This document shows positions 9,058 through 19,930 of a stretch of 64,000 nucleotides of DNA, piece by piece; the stretch's first letter is position 1; each line of letters opens with the position of its first letter. The notes below the pieces were generated by a model. It was not told the origin of the DNA. It did no database searches and saw nothing but the letters and a program-made list of their open reading frames with translations. Source of the stretch: Flavimaribacter sediminis. GTDB lineage: Bacteria > Pseudomonadota > Alphaproteobacteria > Rhizobiales > Rhizobiaceae. The stretch spans positions 310,001-374,000 of the forward strand of contig NZ_JAICBX010000001.1 in the NCBI RefSeq assembly GCF_019492055.1, written 5' to 3'. The position numbers were made by a program, and so were the translations under genes.

Positions 9058-9328
9058 TCAGCGACGCCCCTGAATGCCAGAACTTTGTCGCTGTGCTTGT
9101 GGATATGTAAAGCGCCGGCTTACCGGCGCTCCCGGAAAGTAATGATCCCGGCTGCTGCCGTCATATTTGCCGCTCTTCAGGCAGCAGCGTTTATAGCGCT
9201 TGCCCGAGCCGCAGGGGCAGGGGTCGTTGCGACCGAGTTTTTCCTGAAGTTCGACATCGCCCGTGCACCGTGCGGTCGCCAGTCTTGACCTGCGTCTCGG
9301 ACGGGTAAGACTTACGCCGTTTGGACAT
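9058..9328 (-). pseudogene. SEC-C zinc-binding protein, frameshifted
   Basis: Reading from an ATG at 9328 gives [19 protein letters not shown], a plausible start. The SEC-C motif ([18 protein letters not shown]) lies in another frame. Removing one base from the CCC run at 9260-9262 (GGG on the coding strand) joins the halves as [20 protein letters not shown], so a one-base insertion has broken the gene. SEC-C motifs bind zinc and resemble the SecA tail. An assembly error in the short homopolymer is the main alternative. Confidence 0.65.
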
Positions 9329-9560
9329 GACCTCGAAAGGAGGGGCGGTCTTCGAATGAATTGCGCTTTACCATGACAACCTCCATTGATTGGAACGAAC
9401 ACGCGCGGCTTATAGCGCCGCCCGGGCGCAGACGCCAGCCGTCAAATTTCATGGTCGCGGACGGCGGCTTGCCCCTATGGTTTCGGCAAGCCCAGGCTGA
9501 TCCAGAACCGCCTCACTTCGAATCAATGCAAATTGTTTCCTTGCCAACAGTCAAAAGCGT

Positions 9561-10082
9561 ATGCAGACTTTCCCGATGAACGGTGATGCATGGATCGAAC
9601 TGCCGCGTGAAGAAGAGGATCCGATTTGGCGAAAGGTCTATGACGACCTTGGCTTCAAACCCAGCACGCGAGCAACAGATTTCCCGGGCTTCAAGGAACC
9701 GGGACCATCTGTCACCTATTCGATTTCCGGCATTTGGGGAGATGATTTTGAAGCGCTCGAAGCGGATCTGCATGCAAAGGCGCACAGCATTTTCAATAAA
9801 GTGACGCCTGAAGGGGATTTTCTCTACGCACTGGACTGGCAGCATGAGTGCTACAGGTACTTTCCGTATATCAGCGATTCGTCGGTTGCAGATCAATGGA
9901 AGATCCCGGTCCTTCCCAACGGTGATTATTATCTTTTTTTGGAGAGAACTCTGAGATTTGGTTGGCTTGGCCATCCATGGGAGCAAACGATATGTGTTTT
10001 CGGCAAACCGCTTCTCACTGAGCTGAAACACTCACAGCCAAAAGTTTACAGGAATCCCGTCCGCAGGAAGGATGACCGTTAA
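9561..10082 (+). CDS. DUF2716 family protein
   Basis: This 173-residue acidic, aromatic-rich protein matches the DUF2716 pattern as I remember it: an opening WIELPREEEDPIWRKVY, central SVTYSISGIW, LYALDWQHECYRY, IPVLPNGDYYLFL and GHPWEQTICVFG. No signal peptide or membrane segment is seen. A second start (ATG 9576, MNGDAWIEL) would fit the family start better. Function is unknown. It lies in a lower-GC pocket with the next unknown gene, suggesting acquisition. Confidence 0.7.
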   Translation: MQTFPMNGDAWIELPREEEDPIWRKVYDDLGFKPSTRATDFPGFKEPGPSVTYSISGIWGDDFEALEADLHAKAHSIFNKVTPEGDFLYALDWQHECYRYFPYISDSSVADQWKIPVLPNGDYYLFLERTLRFGWLGHPWEQTICVFGKPLLTELKHSQPKVYRNPVRRKDDR

Positions 10083-10194
10083 GGATCATCAATACTCGCG
10101 GGCAGGTGCTTTATTGGAAGCCGGGGGAGCGGATGCCGAGGCGTGGGTCGGATGTGTGGGTAATAAGGATCTGGTATTGCAGTGTATCAAATGA
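10072..10194 (+). CDS. possible 40-residue small ORF
   Basis: An ATG directly after AGGAAGG overlaps the last bases of the DUF2716 gene and opens a 40-codon frame (MTVKDHQYSRAGALLEAGGA at the start, ending LVLQCIK). Its end overlaps the region just before the next gene. It may be a small protein or the decayed start of a larger gene. Only the ribosome-site-like sequence and overlap support it. Confidence 0.25.
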   Translation: MTVKDHQYSRAGALLEAGGADAEAWVGCVGNKDLVLQCIK

Positions 10195-10208
10195 GTGAGG
10201 TGAAACCG

Positions 10209-10910
10209 ATGCCAATGACAAATATCTGGAATGAGTTTGGGCCTTCCATACAAGGCAGTCCGAAGATGACTTTGGCGGCCTTCCTGGGCGATGAGGAGAG
10301 TATTGCTGAATGCAAAATACAAGGGATTGGGTTTCCGTTGCTCGCAGACTTCGACAGCGACAGCGTATACGATCCAAATCCGTACAATCGTAAGCTGGAT
10401 ACTGGCCTGCTCGGCAACAACCAACTCGTTCTTTGCCTTATGACATGGGGAAAGGAGCCAATATTTTTGATTGCGAACGCCAGCGCTCAACTGCAATGCG
10501 CCTGTAACAAAGAGCCTGACCCGGCAATTAACGCTCTTCAAGTTGAAACAGCATCTGCGGTTCAGTCATACGTTCAGGAACCAACAACCCGGATTTTAGA
10601 ATCTGTGAAAAAATTGGTGAAAGCATGTCGCGAATTGTATTCGCCGTACGAGGATGATCCTGACAGCGAAGAAGCCAGAATTGTTTGGTATCAATTAGGG
10701 GCTCCCTGGTTTGCCGCAGAAACAATCTGCAATGACTGGGAAATCCAATCCTATGACGGAACTCCGCCTCCCGAGGCGCAATCAACATGGATCAAACGCA
10801 ACTCGATGTGGACCAAGCGAGCTGTGGATTCAGCAGCCGAGTGGTCATCCCACGAGCGGGTTAACGACGAGATGCGAAAGACTGCGCTAAAATGGGCGCT
10901 GTCAAGCTGA
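10209..10910 (+). CDS. hypothetical protein
   Basis: This protein of about 233 residues is not recognised. I chose ATG 10209 because GAGG lies eight bases upstream; GTG 10182 and ATG 10191 are in the same frame. It is acidic and soluble, with a middle segment LVLCLMTWGKEPIFLI that looks like a buried strand pair. Its tryptophan-rich C-terminal helices include IKRNSMWTKRAVDSAAEW. Base composition is less GC-rich than the flanking core genes, as in the DUF2716 gene upstream, and both may have arrived together. Confidence 0.6.
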   Translation: MPMTNIWNEFGPSIQGSPKMTLAAFLGDEESIAECKIQGIGFPLLADFDSDSVYDPNPYNRKLDTGLLGNNQLVLCLMTWGKEPIFLIANASAQLQCACNKEPDPAINALQVETASAVQSYVQEPTTRILESVKKLVKACRELYSPYEDDPDSEEARIVWYQLGAPWFAAETICNDWEIQSYDGTPPPEAQSTWIKRNSMWTKRAVDSAAEWSSHERVNDEMRKTALKWALSS

Positions 10911-10944
10911 GATGACCTGCTGAATCTGGGAGATATGCAATCCC

Positions 10945-11058
10945 TTAACTCAGGTTTCGCCACCCATCCATATCGATCAGCGTACACCGCCGCCCTGCAA
11001 TGAGCTTGCTGTTGCGGGACTTGTCTAACGTGACGATGTGGTACAGGACCTGCCGCCC
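10945..11058 (-). other. possible gene remnant downstream of the protease
   Basis: On the minus strand a 37-codon frame between stops reads VLYHIVTLDKSRNSKLIAG then RRCTLIDMDGWRNLS before a TAA. The composition is protein-like, but there is no clear start codon. It may be the C-terminal end of a lost gene. Nothing else is evident between the unknown gene and the protease. Confidence 0.25.
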
Positions 11059-11070
11059 TCATTGTCGCAA

Positions 11071-11802
11071 CTAAGATTCAGTCAGCGTCATGAGAATGTC
11101 GGCATACCAGGTGCAGTTCAATCCGAGCGCCTCGTCGATCTGGTGATCGCGGGTGCCGACGTCGAGCCTTGCCGAGTGAATACCGAGAAGATAGTAGGGT
11201 AACTGGCCCGCTGAAGAATTCTCCACTTGCGTTTTCATAACAACGGGCGCGCCGCTGGTGCCCCTGTGTGTACGGCCGTCGGCTAGAAAATATCCGTTAC
11301 CCTGAAAGCGCAAACCGAACGAAGACGCGATAACGGCATGACGAACCACCGGCATGTGGTGGAGCGTGTCATGAAAGCCGAGCGGAAATCCGATCACCAG
11401 CAACGAGGAGCCGATTTCCGGCTGCAATTCCGGCGCGGGAATATTCTCCGGTGTAAACGCGGCGATGGATGCCGTGTCCGGCAAGGCTTCCCGGTCGATT
11501 TCCACCACGGCGACATCGATCGAACCGGCGCTGTCCTGGCCCTGACGCCATATGCTCGTTCCGTCACGGTAAAGCAGTATCGAGAAGCCGATCGATTGGG
11601 TGAGGTTAATTGCATCGGTATGCACTTCGAATTCAATCCGGTCCGGCATGTGCCCGGAAGGCTCGTCAATGACAACATGCCGGCTGGTCACGAGAAACAG
11701 CCGGGCGCCGCGCCTGAAGAAAAAACCGGTCGCATTGGTAAGATGATTGTTACCGGCAAAGGTGCGGATCGCAGTGGTGGTCAGCAGTAGAGGCTCCAGC
11801 AT
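11071..11802 (-). CDS. trypsin-like serine protease domain protein
   Basis: This 243-residue protein has a chymotrypsin-fold triad in the right order: H42 in VTSRHVV, D96 in GSIDVAVVEID, and S183 in THRGTSGAPVV. The GTSGAP motif is the classical active-site serine region of the S1/S46-like bacterial trypsins. No signal peptide is seen, so it probably acts in the cytoplasm, which is unusual outside stress-control and defence settings. There is no PDZ domain, unlike DegP/HtrA. A remnant follows it. Its target is unknown. Confidence 0.78.
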   Translation of the reverse strand: MLEPLLLTTTAIRTFAGNNHLTNATGFFFRRGARLFLVTSRHVVIDEPSGHMPDRIEFEVHTDAINLTQSIGFSILLYRDGTSIWRQGQDSAGSIDVAVVEIDREALPDTASIAAFTPENIPAPELQPEIGSSLLVIGFPLGFHDTLHHMPVVRHAVIASSFGLRFQGNGYFLADGRTHRGTSGAPVVMKTQVENSSAGQLPYYLLGIHSARLDVGTRDHQIDEALGLNCTWYADILMTLTES

Positions 11803-12126
11803 GGTGTGCTCACTATGTAAAGATCAGGCTTCTATAGGCTTGCGATCTGTTTGCGTTGAACTGACAGGAAAACAGCTATCTTCAGATCCTCACATCGAGG
11901 GTCGGAGATCAGCGCTGTTTTGCGATCGACAAGGACAATCGTTATCGCGTTTACCCGGCTGTTAACAGCCGTACCGGATTTTTGGTTCCTTTCCCCTTTC
12001 AATCTGCTGCCGAAATTGCTGCCTACAGCTGCTGCAATTGAGAGCTGCTTCTACGATTTCCGCCCTTCTTAAACCCCTGAAAATCTCTTGACGCGCCGGC
12101 GCTTCTGCATTACGTGCCACGGAACC
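11803..12126. other. intergenic region between protease and TetR genes
   Basis: This 324-base region separates the divergent protease and TetR genes. I see no convincing open frame or hairpin terminator. It presumably holds both promoters. The only clear signal is the palindrome at its right edge. Confidence 0.4.
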
Positions 12127-12140
12127 GTACCGTACGGTAC
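12127..12140. promoter_or_regulatory. perfect palindrome, probable TetR operator
   Basis: GTACCGTACGGTAC is a perfect 14-base palindrome, 34 bases before the chosen TetR start. The ACCGTACGGT core resembles known TetR-family operators. Autorepression is the likely role. Its position inside a longer open frame argues for the downstream start codon. Confidence 0.65.
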
Positions 12141-12174
12141 TCTATGCAATGGCTCGAACCCAAAGAGACCCCGC

Positions 12175-13901
<1,727 letters not shown>

Positions 13902-13923
13902 TCCGCGTTTCAGCGCATTTTTG

Positions 13924-13956
13924 AAAGCCGCGGGGTTGCCGCCCCGCGGCTTTTTT
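13924..13956 (+). terminator. intrinsic terminator of ilvC
   Basis: A 12-base stem (AAAGCCGCGGGG with CCCCGCGGCTTT) with a six-base loop is followed by a run of T residues just after the ilvC stop. Confidence 0.92.
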
Positions 13957-14027
13957 ATGTCCGAGGTTTCCCCGGACGCGCCGAGCGTTTAAGAAAAACC
14001 TCCCTGCAAACAATCGGCTCGCTTCGC

Positions 14028-15137
14028 ATGTCGCTTCGCCTCGCCACCTTCAACATCGAGAACCTGATGAACCGGTTCGATTTCTCGGGCTTTCGCAACG
14101 AGTTGCGCCAGGACCGGGTGCTGCGGATGTTCGACATTGATTCCAAGGAAGACTATCGGGCGCTCGAACAGGCGCGCGCCGTCTCTATCGCCGACGACAA
14201 GCGGCAGCTCAGCGCGCTCGCGATCGCCGAGGCCCGGGCCGACATCCTCTGCCTGCAGGAGGTCGACAACATGGCGGCGCTGCAGGCCTTCGAATATGGC
14301 TATCTCTACAAGATGGTCGGCCGCGGCTATCTCAACAAATACATGGTGGAGGGCAATGATTCACGCGGCATCGACGTCGCCGTGATGATGCGCGAGGAGA
14401 CACGCGACGGTCAGAAGATCGAGTTTCGCAACATGCAGAGCCACGCGCATCTGACCTATGGCGAGCTTGGCCTGTTCACGGCGGAAATCGCCAAGACCAA
14501 TGTCGAGGACGACTTCGTCTTCCGGCGCGACTGCCTGGAGATCGACGTGACGGTCGGCGGGCGGCCGCTGACCCTCTATGTCGTTCATCTGAAATCGATG
14601 GGTTCGCCGCGCGCCGGGCTCGACGGCCGCACGGCCAGCATGCCGGTGCGCCGGGCCGAGGCGCTCGCCATTCGCCACATCATCGAAAAGCGTTTCGGCG
14701 CGGAGCGCGCCGCCTCGAAACGCTGGGCCATCTGCGGCGATTTCAACGACTATGGCGAACGCGTCATGATCGGCGGCGACGGCGTTGACGGCTACACCTT
14801 TACCCCCGTCAGGGAAGAGACGAGCGCGCTGGACGTGCTGACAGCGGACGGCTTTGCGGAAAACGTCGTCGAACGATTGCCCGAAATGGACCGCTGGACG
14901 CTTTATCACACGCGCGGACCGCAAGAGCGGCATCTGTGCCAGCTCGACTATATCCTGCTGTCGCCGTCGCTCGCCGCGCGCAACGCCCAACAGGTTCCGG
15001 AGATCGTGCGCGCCGGCCAGCCGTACCGAACGATCTTCCCGCCCGGCCAGGAGGTTGAGCGCTATCCGCGCACCGGCTGGGACCGGCCGAAGGCGTCTGA
15101 TCACTGTCCGGTCGTCATAAGGCTGGATATGGCCTGA
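14028..15137 (+). CDS. endonuclease/exonuclease/phosphatase family protein
   Basis: This 369-residue protein carries the Mg-dependent EEP fold motifs in order: TFNIENLM near the start, LCLQEVDN with the metal-ligand Glu, VVHLKSMGSPRAG, CGDFNDYGE, and the terminal SDHCPVVIR with the catalytic His. There is no signal peptide. Family members cleave nucleic acids or phosphodiesters; the exact substrate cannot be told. The gene starts about 70 bases after the ilvC terminator and so is a separate unit. Confidence 0.88.
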   Translation: MSLRLATFNIENLMNRFDFSGFRNELRQDRVLRMFDIDSKEDYRALEQARAVSIADDKRQLSALAIAEARADILCLQEVDNMAALQAFEYGYLYKMVGRGYLNKYMVEGNDSRGIDVAVMMREETRDGQKIEFRNMQSHAHLTYGELGLFTAEIAKTNVEDDFVFRRDCLEIDVTVGGRPLTLYVVHLKSMGSPRAGLDGRTASMPVRRAEALAIRHIIEKRFGAERAASKRWAICGDFNDYGERVMIGGDGVDGYTFTPVREETSALDVLTADGFAENVVERLPEMDRWTLYHTRGPQERHLCQLDYILLSPSLAARNAQQVPEIVRAGQPYRTIFPPGQEVERYPRTGWDRPKASDHCPVVIRLDMA

Positions 15138-15221
15138 TTGCGGCGGTCCGCTTCCTTGTGCGCCCCTGGCAATTCGGCTATGCCACAAGGTCTCCAACAC
15201 GCACAGGGGCGGCGACGGACA

Positions 15222-16142
15222 ATGGCGAGAGACTATGCAATCTACGATGTTTTCACCGACAGGGCTCTGACCGGGAATCCGCTTGCCGTCGTCTTTGACG
15301 GCGAGGGGCTTTCGGACGAGGCGATGCAGAAGATCGCGGCGGAATTCAACCTTTCGGAGACCGTTTTCGTCTTGCCTGCAGACCAATCGGCGCATTCGGC
15401 GAAACTGCGCATTTTTACCCCGGCGCGGGAGCTTCCCTTTGCAGGCCATCCGACCGTAGGCGCGGCGATTGCGCTTGCCGAACGCCAGGCGGGCGGGGAG
15501 GGAGCCGACCTCGACGTCATGGCGGTGTTCGAGGAAAAGGTCGGGCCCGTGCGCTGCGTCACGCGGCTTGAAAAGAACGGATGCAGCTTTGCCGAATTCG
15601 ATCTGCCGAGACTGTCGACGCCGGTTCGCGCCGAGCCCGACCGGGATACTGTGGCCGCCGCGTTGGGGATCAAGCCGCAGGATATCGGCTTCGAGAACCA
15701 CCGTATTTCCGTGTGGGACGCAGGCGTGCCTTTTGTCATGACGCCGGTCCGCGATCTATCCGTCGCCGCGAGCGTCGAATGCAATGCGATCCAGTGGGAG
15801 AAGCTGGCGCCGCTCGCCGGCGGCCAACTCGCCGACGCCTTCGTCTATTGTCGAGGCGGGATCGACCACGAGGCGCATTTCCACGCCCGCATGTTCGCGC
15901 CGCATGTCGGCATTGCGGAAGATCCGGCGACCGGCTCCGCCGCAGCCGCCTTCTCCGGCGCGGTTCACCAGTTCGACGAACTGCTCGACGGCCATCACGC
16001 GCTTCAGATCGAACAGGGCGTGGAGATGGGTCGGCCCTCGAAAATCCACCTGCATCTGGAGGTGGACGAGGGCAAGATCACCCAGGGCCGTATCGGCGGT
16101 AATGCGGTCAAGGCCGCCGAGGGCGTGCTGCTCGGCGTATAA
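15222..16142 (+). CDS. PhzF family isomerase/epimerase-like protein
   Basis: This 306-residue protein has the two-lobed diaminopimelate-epimerase-like PhzF fold. The N-terminal YAIYDVFTDRALTGNPLAVV and NLSETVFV carry the catalytic glutamate E46. LPFAGHPTVGAA and the C-terminal EDPATGSAAAAFSG are also diagnostic. I chose ATG 15222 over an upstream TTG because homologues begin there. PhzF proper isomerises a phenazine intermediate; most homologues, like this one with no phenazine genes nearby, have unknown substrates. Confidence 0.9.
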   Translation: MARDYAIYDVFTDRALTGNPLAVVFDGEGLSDEAMQKIAAEFNLSETVFVLPADQSAHSAKLRIFTPARELPFAGHPTVGAAIALAERQAGGEGADLDVMAVFEEKVGPVRCVTRLEKNGCSFAEFDLPRLSTPVRAEPDRDTVAAALGIKPQDIGFENHRISVWDAGVPFVMTPVRDLSVAASVECNAIQWEKLAPLAGGQLADAFVYCRGGIDHEAHFHARMFAPHVGIAEDPATGSAAAAFSGAVHQFDELLDGHHALQIEQGVEMGRPSKIHLHLEVDEGKITQGRIGGNAVKAAEGVLLGV

Positions 16143-16233
16143 CGCACGCACAACGCCAGATTTTCTGGCGATGGACGCTGGACAGTTCGACCGAAGCCGT
16201 TTATATGCGGCGCTCAATCCGGCGTCGGATGAC

Positions 16234-16310
<77 letters not shown>

Positions 16311-16318
16311 TAAAATCA

Positions 16319-17003
16319 TGTACAGCCCGGAGACATAGGTAACAGATCGTACCTAAGACATGGGTGACAACCTCGTGCCGAACGGGTTGTCGATTGTCTG
16401 CAGTGTTCTGTGTTCCAGGTCGATGTATCCCAGATCATAGCGCATGAAGCTTATCAGCCAAATCCCATCGTCGACCTCCTTTATTCCGAGCTTTTGACCT
16501 GCGAGCACGGTCGAGACGTTGATTTTCTTTCGCGCCATGCAGATTCGACCGCATGCTGTGACGATGATGTAGCGGTCGTGGAAAGGGTATTCCACGTCCG
16601 GCAGGCCCTCATAAGGTGTTGAGGAAGGTGCATAGAGTTCGGCCGGGGTCCTCATGTCGAGCGCCTCGTGGGGCCGTTCCTCATTGAATTCGCTGATGAA
16701 GCCGTCGAACCTGGCCTGCTGCTGGAGGGCGTTCATGCCGGGTGGGCGCGCCGTCTCCTGCTTCAGGGTCCGGTGCATTCGCTCGTGGCGTCCGTTCTGC
16801 TGCGGGTTGCCCGGCTTGATGCGCTCGATGGCGATGCCGAGCCTGAGTCAGAAAACCGAGAGCTTTGACAGGTTGTAGAGGCCATTGGGGCTGGCAAAAG
16901 GCAAGCCGTTGTCACTCCTGATCGCCGATGGCTGGCCGCGATCCTTGAAGAGCCGGACAAAGGCTTCGATGACCGGCTGTTCCTTCGTGCTTTCAAAGGC
17001 TTC
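16319..17003 (-). mobile_element. IS481-like insertion sequence remnant
   Basis: The element begins ten bases after the tRNA CCA with an end (TGTACAGCCCGGAGACATAG) that looks like a terminal repeat of IS481-type elements. The transposase gene follows on the minus strand and loses similarity near 17003, so the other end is missing. The remaining sequence up to 17274 is the promoter region of the transporter operon, with no gene seen. Confidence 0.6.
16353..17003 (-). pseudogene. IS481-like transposase, truncated with internal stop
   Basis: The minus strand encodes the DDE-integrase core and tail: PSAIRSDNGLPFASPNGLYN, then IERIKPGNPQQNGRHERMHR, FNEERPHEALDMRTPAELY and a C-terminal beta domain ending GTRLSPMS. 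An in-frame TGA at 16848-16850 stands where the family has tryptophan (SVF-stop-LRLG). A TAA just upstream of the first recognisable residues, and the lost N-terminus, confirm that it is dead. It is dated only as younger than, or contemporary with, the att junction it abuts. Confidence 0.75.
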
Positions 17004-17274
17004 TGCGGATTATTCTGCCGTTTCTCAACGGACAGTTTCAGCCTTATCTGTTGGGCGCCCAGATCCGATCCAAGATTGCAAACCAACCGGCTGAGGGAGT
17101 CCAATTCCCGAAATTGGTATGTCTCAATAATCACAATGGACCTACAAGGCGAACCAATTTTTATGTGTCCTAGAATAGATCAAGATCGCCAAGACTTCAG
17201 ATCGAAGCCGGTTTCGACCGGTATTCTGTAGTTACGGCTTCAGGACGAGAAACAACAACAGGGGAATGGAACAA

Positions 17275-18852
17275 ATGAGATCAGGTTTTATTCGAATAGT
17301 AATGGCTGTGACGGCCTTGTTTCTGGGTGTCAGCGCAGCCATTAGCCAGGAACTTACGGTCGCTACTCCAAATGACCCGTCGATTGACCCACATTTCCTT
17401 TATGTCTCGACCAACGCCGCGTATGGGCGCCACCTATTCGGAAAGCTGCTCGACCGCGATGGTGAAGCGCGGACCGTTCCGGATCTTGCGGTCGAATGGG
17501 AAAATGTCGACCCCCTGACCTGGCGCTTCAAGCTCCGGGAGGGTGTCAAGTTTCATGATGGGTCCGACTTCACGGCAGAGGACGTGATCTTCTCGTTCGA
17601 TCGTGTGCCGAACGTACCCAACAATCCGGCGAGCTATGCATCGAATTCGGACATGATCGAGTCCATCACAGCGGATGGCCCATACGAGATCACCATCAAG
17701 ACGAAGACACCATATCCGCTCCTGCTGCGGCGGATTTCCGGCGTCTCGATCGTATCGAAGGATGCGGTCGAGGGTAAGACGACCGCCGATTTCACATCCG
17801 GCGAGATTGCGATTGGAACGGGACCCTACAAATTTTCCGAATACATTCCCGGTGAGCGGTACGTCATGGCGCGCAACGAAGATTACTGGGGCGAGAAGCC
17901 GGCCTATGAGAAGGTGACATTCCTGATCATGCCGAACGCCGCCTCCAGAGTTGCGGCCCTGCTCGGTGGAGATGTCGATATCGTGGAAGGTTTTTCCCCG
18001 TCATCGGTTCCTACCCTTGAGGAAAAAGACGGGTTCTATGTCGCCAAGCGCGCATCCTCCAGAACGATGTGGCTCTATGTGGATACGGAAAATGACGTTT
18101 CACCCTTCGTCACCGACAATGACGGCAACGCGATGGAGAGCAATCCGCTGAAGGATCTGAAGGTTCGCGAAGCCATCTCCTTGTCGATCAACCGGGAGGC
18201 GATCGTCGAACGCGTCATGGACGGTCTGGCGGAGGTCGCCAACCAGCTTGTTCCGAACGGATGGTACAGTTTCGACGCCGACATTCCGGAAGCCAAATAT
18301 AACCCGGAAGAAGCCAAAAAACTGCTTGCCGATGCCGGTTATCCGGACGGTTTCGGACTGACGATCCATGCCCCGAACGACCGTTATGTGAACGATGCGA
18401 AGGTCGCGCAGGCGATTGCCCAGATGCTGGCAAGCATTGGCATTACCACAAAGGTCGAGACCATGCCGAAGTCTGTCTATTTTGGCCGACTGAACAATCA
18501 GGAATTCAGCTTGAGCCTGATCGGCTGGGACAACAGCCTGACGGGATCGTCGATGATGGGTCTTATGGCCGCCTTCCACACCCGCGACAAGGACAAGGGT
18601 TACGGTTCCTGGAATGCCGGCGGCTATTCCAATGCCGAATTCGACAAGGCGATGGAGAGCGCCGAAGCAGAGTTCGACAACGACAAGCGCGAAGCCTATC
18701 TGAAGGAAGCGATGGATATCCTGATCGCCGAGGACCAGGGCGCTATCCCGCTCTATTCCCAGTTCACCATCCTGGGAGCGGTGGATGGCGTGAAATACAC
18801 GCCGCGTGTCGACGAGCATTTCTCCGCAATGCAGGCCGAGCCTGCCAGCTAA
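17275..18852 (+). CDS. ABC transporter periplasmic substrate-binding protein (peptide/nickel/opine family 5)
   Basis: The precursor of about 525 residues has a signal peptide (hydrophobic AVTALFLGVSA, cleavage near ISQ). It follows the SBP family 5 layout: DPHFLYVSTNAAYGRHLF, VEWENVDPLTWRFKLREGVKFHD, GTGPYKFSEYIPGERYVM, and REAISLSINREAIVERV. ATG 17275 is preferred, with GGGG ten bases upstream; ATG 17266 would place the ribosome site too close. Members capture oligopeptides, opines, nickel or glutathione. The downstream dipeptidase and amino-acid oxidases point to a peptide- or opine-like ligand. Confidence 0.92.
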   Translation: MRSGFIRIVMAVTALFLGVSAAISQELTVATPNDPSIDPHFLYVSTNAAYGRHLFGKLLDRDGEARTVPDLAVEWENVDPLTWRFKLREGVKFHDGSDFTAEDVIFSFDRVPNVPNNPASYASNSDMIESITADGPYEITIKTKTPYPLLLRRISGVSIVSKDAVEGKTTADFTSGEIAIGTGPYKFSEYIPGERYVMARNEDYWGEKPAYEKVTFLIMPNAASRVAALLGGDVDIVEGFSPSSVPTLEEKDGFYVAKRASSRTMWLYVDTENDVSPFVTDNDGNAMESNPLKDLKVREAISLSINREAIVERVMDGLAEVANQLVPNGWYSFDADIPEAKYNPEEAKKLLADAGYPDGFGLTIHAPNDRYVNDAKVAQAIAQMLASIGITTKVETMPKSVYFGRLNNQEFSLSLIGWDNSLTGSSMMGLMAAFHTRDKDKGYGSWNAGGYSNAEFDKAMESAEAEFDNDKREAYLKEAMDILIAEDQGAIPLYSQFTILGAVDGVKYTPRVDEHFSAMQAEPAS

Positions 18853-18950
18853 ATCCTGCGTCGGGTCGCGAATTGAATTTCGCGGCCCGGTATTTTCATG
18901 AGAACCTCCGCCTCGATGAACGTCTGAGTTAACTTCACAGGCCCTGACAA

Positions 18951-19922
18951 ATGCTGGTTTTTCTGATCCGGAGGCTTCTGCAAAGCGCGGTGGTTCTATT
19001 GGTCATGTCGCTGGTGGTGTTCACCGGAGTTTTTGCCATCGGGAACCCGGTCGATTCCCTGATCAATCCGGAGGCGACGGAGCAGCAAAGAGAGAAGACC
19101 ATTTCGCAGCTTGGTTTGGACAAGCCTCTCCACGAGCAATATTTTATCTTCCTGCAGAATGCCGTGAAGGGCGAACTTGGTACGTCATTCGTTCATAATC
19201 GCCCGGCAATCAAGCTTATACTTGAACGTCTGCCAGCCACTCTTGAACTTACTATTTCAGCACTTTTCATAGCGATCTTGTTCGGAATTCCTCTGGGACT
19301 GGCTGCAGGTCTGAATCCCGATGGTCTGATCGGGCGAACCATCTCCTCCGGATCGATCCTTTTCTTCAGCGTTCCGACTTTCTGGGCAGGTCTGATGTTG
19401 ATCATGGTCTTTTCCGTTCAACTCAACTGGCTGCCGACGACGGGCAGGGGAGAAACCGTGGATCTATGGGGCTTCAGGACCAGCCTACTGACCCTTGACG
19501 GGCTTCGCCACCTCATCCTTCCGGCGGTCAATCTGGGACTTTATCCGCTCGCTCTGATCATTCGGTTGACCGCGTCGGGCGTTCAGGAAACGATGCCGCT
19601 TGAGTTCATGAAATTCGCGAGGGCGAAAGGGCTCCGGAAGTCGCGAATCATTTCCGTTCATCTCATGAAGAACATACTGATCCCGATCGTTACCGTCATC
19701 GGGCTGCAGTTTTCGGTGCTTCTGGCGTTCGCTGTTGTGACGGAAACCATCTTTGCCTGGCCCGGAATGGGCCGCCTGATCATCGAGTCCATCAATCTCC
19801 TGGATCGTCCGGTCATCGTCGCCTATCTGCTGGTTGTCGTCACCGTCTTCATGGTCGTCAATATCCTGGTCGACATTGTCTATTCCTATCTGGATCCCAG
19901 AATCCGGATCGGGAGCATGTAG
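18951..19922 (+). CDS. ABC transporter permease, DppB type
   Basis: This 323-residue inner-membrane protein has about six membrane spans. The first is LLQSAVVLLVMSLVVFTGVFA. The cytoplasmic EAA loop (EFMKFARAKGLRKSRIISVH) docks the ATPases. The N-terminal family pattern, ending in a large periplasmic loop with a LGxSFVHNRPA-like element, is typical of DppB/OppB. It lies 98 bases after the binding-protein gene and nine before the second permease. It forms the heterodimeric channel with that protein. Confidence 0.93.
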   Translation: MLVFLIRRLLQSAVVLLVMSLVVFTGVFAIGNPVDSLINPEATEQQREKTISQLGLDKPLHEQYFIFLQNAVKGELGTSFVHNRPAIKLILERLPATLELTISALFIAILFGIPLGLAAGLNPDGLIGRTISSGSILFFSVPTFWAGLMLIMVFSVQLNWLPTTGRGETVDLWGFRTSLLTLDGLRHLILPAVNLGLYPLALIIRLTASGVQETMPLEFMKFARAKGLRKSRIISVHLMKNILIPIVTVIGLQFSVLLAFAVVTETIFAWPGMGRLIIESINLLDRPVIVAYLLVVVTVFMVVNILVDIVYSYLDPRIRIGSM

Positions 19923-19930
19923 GCGCAAGC

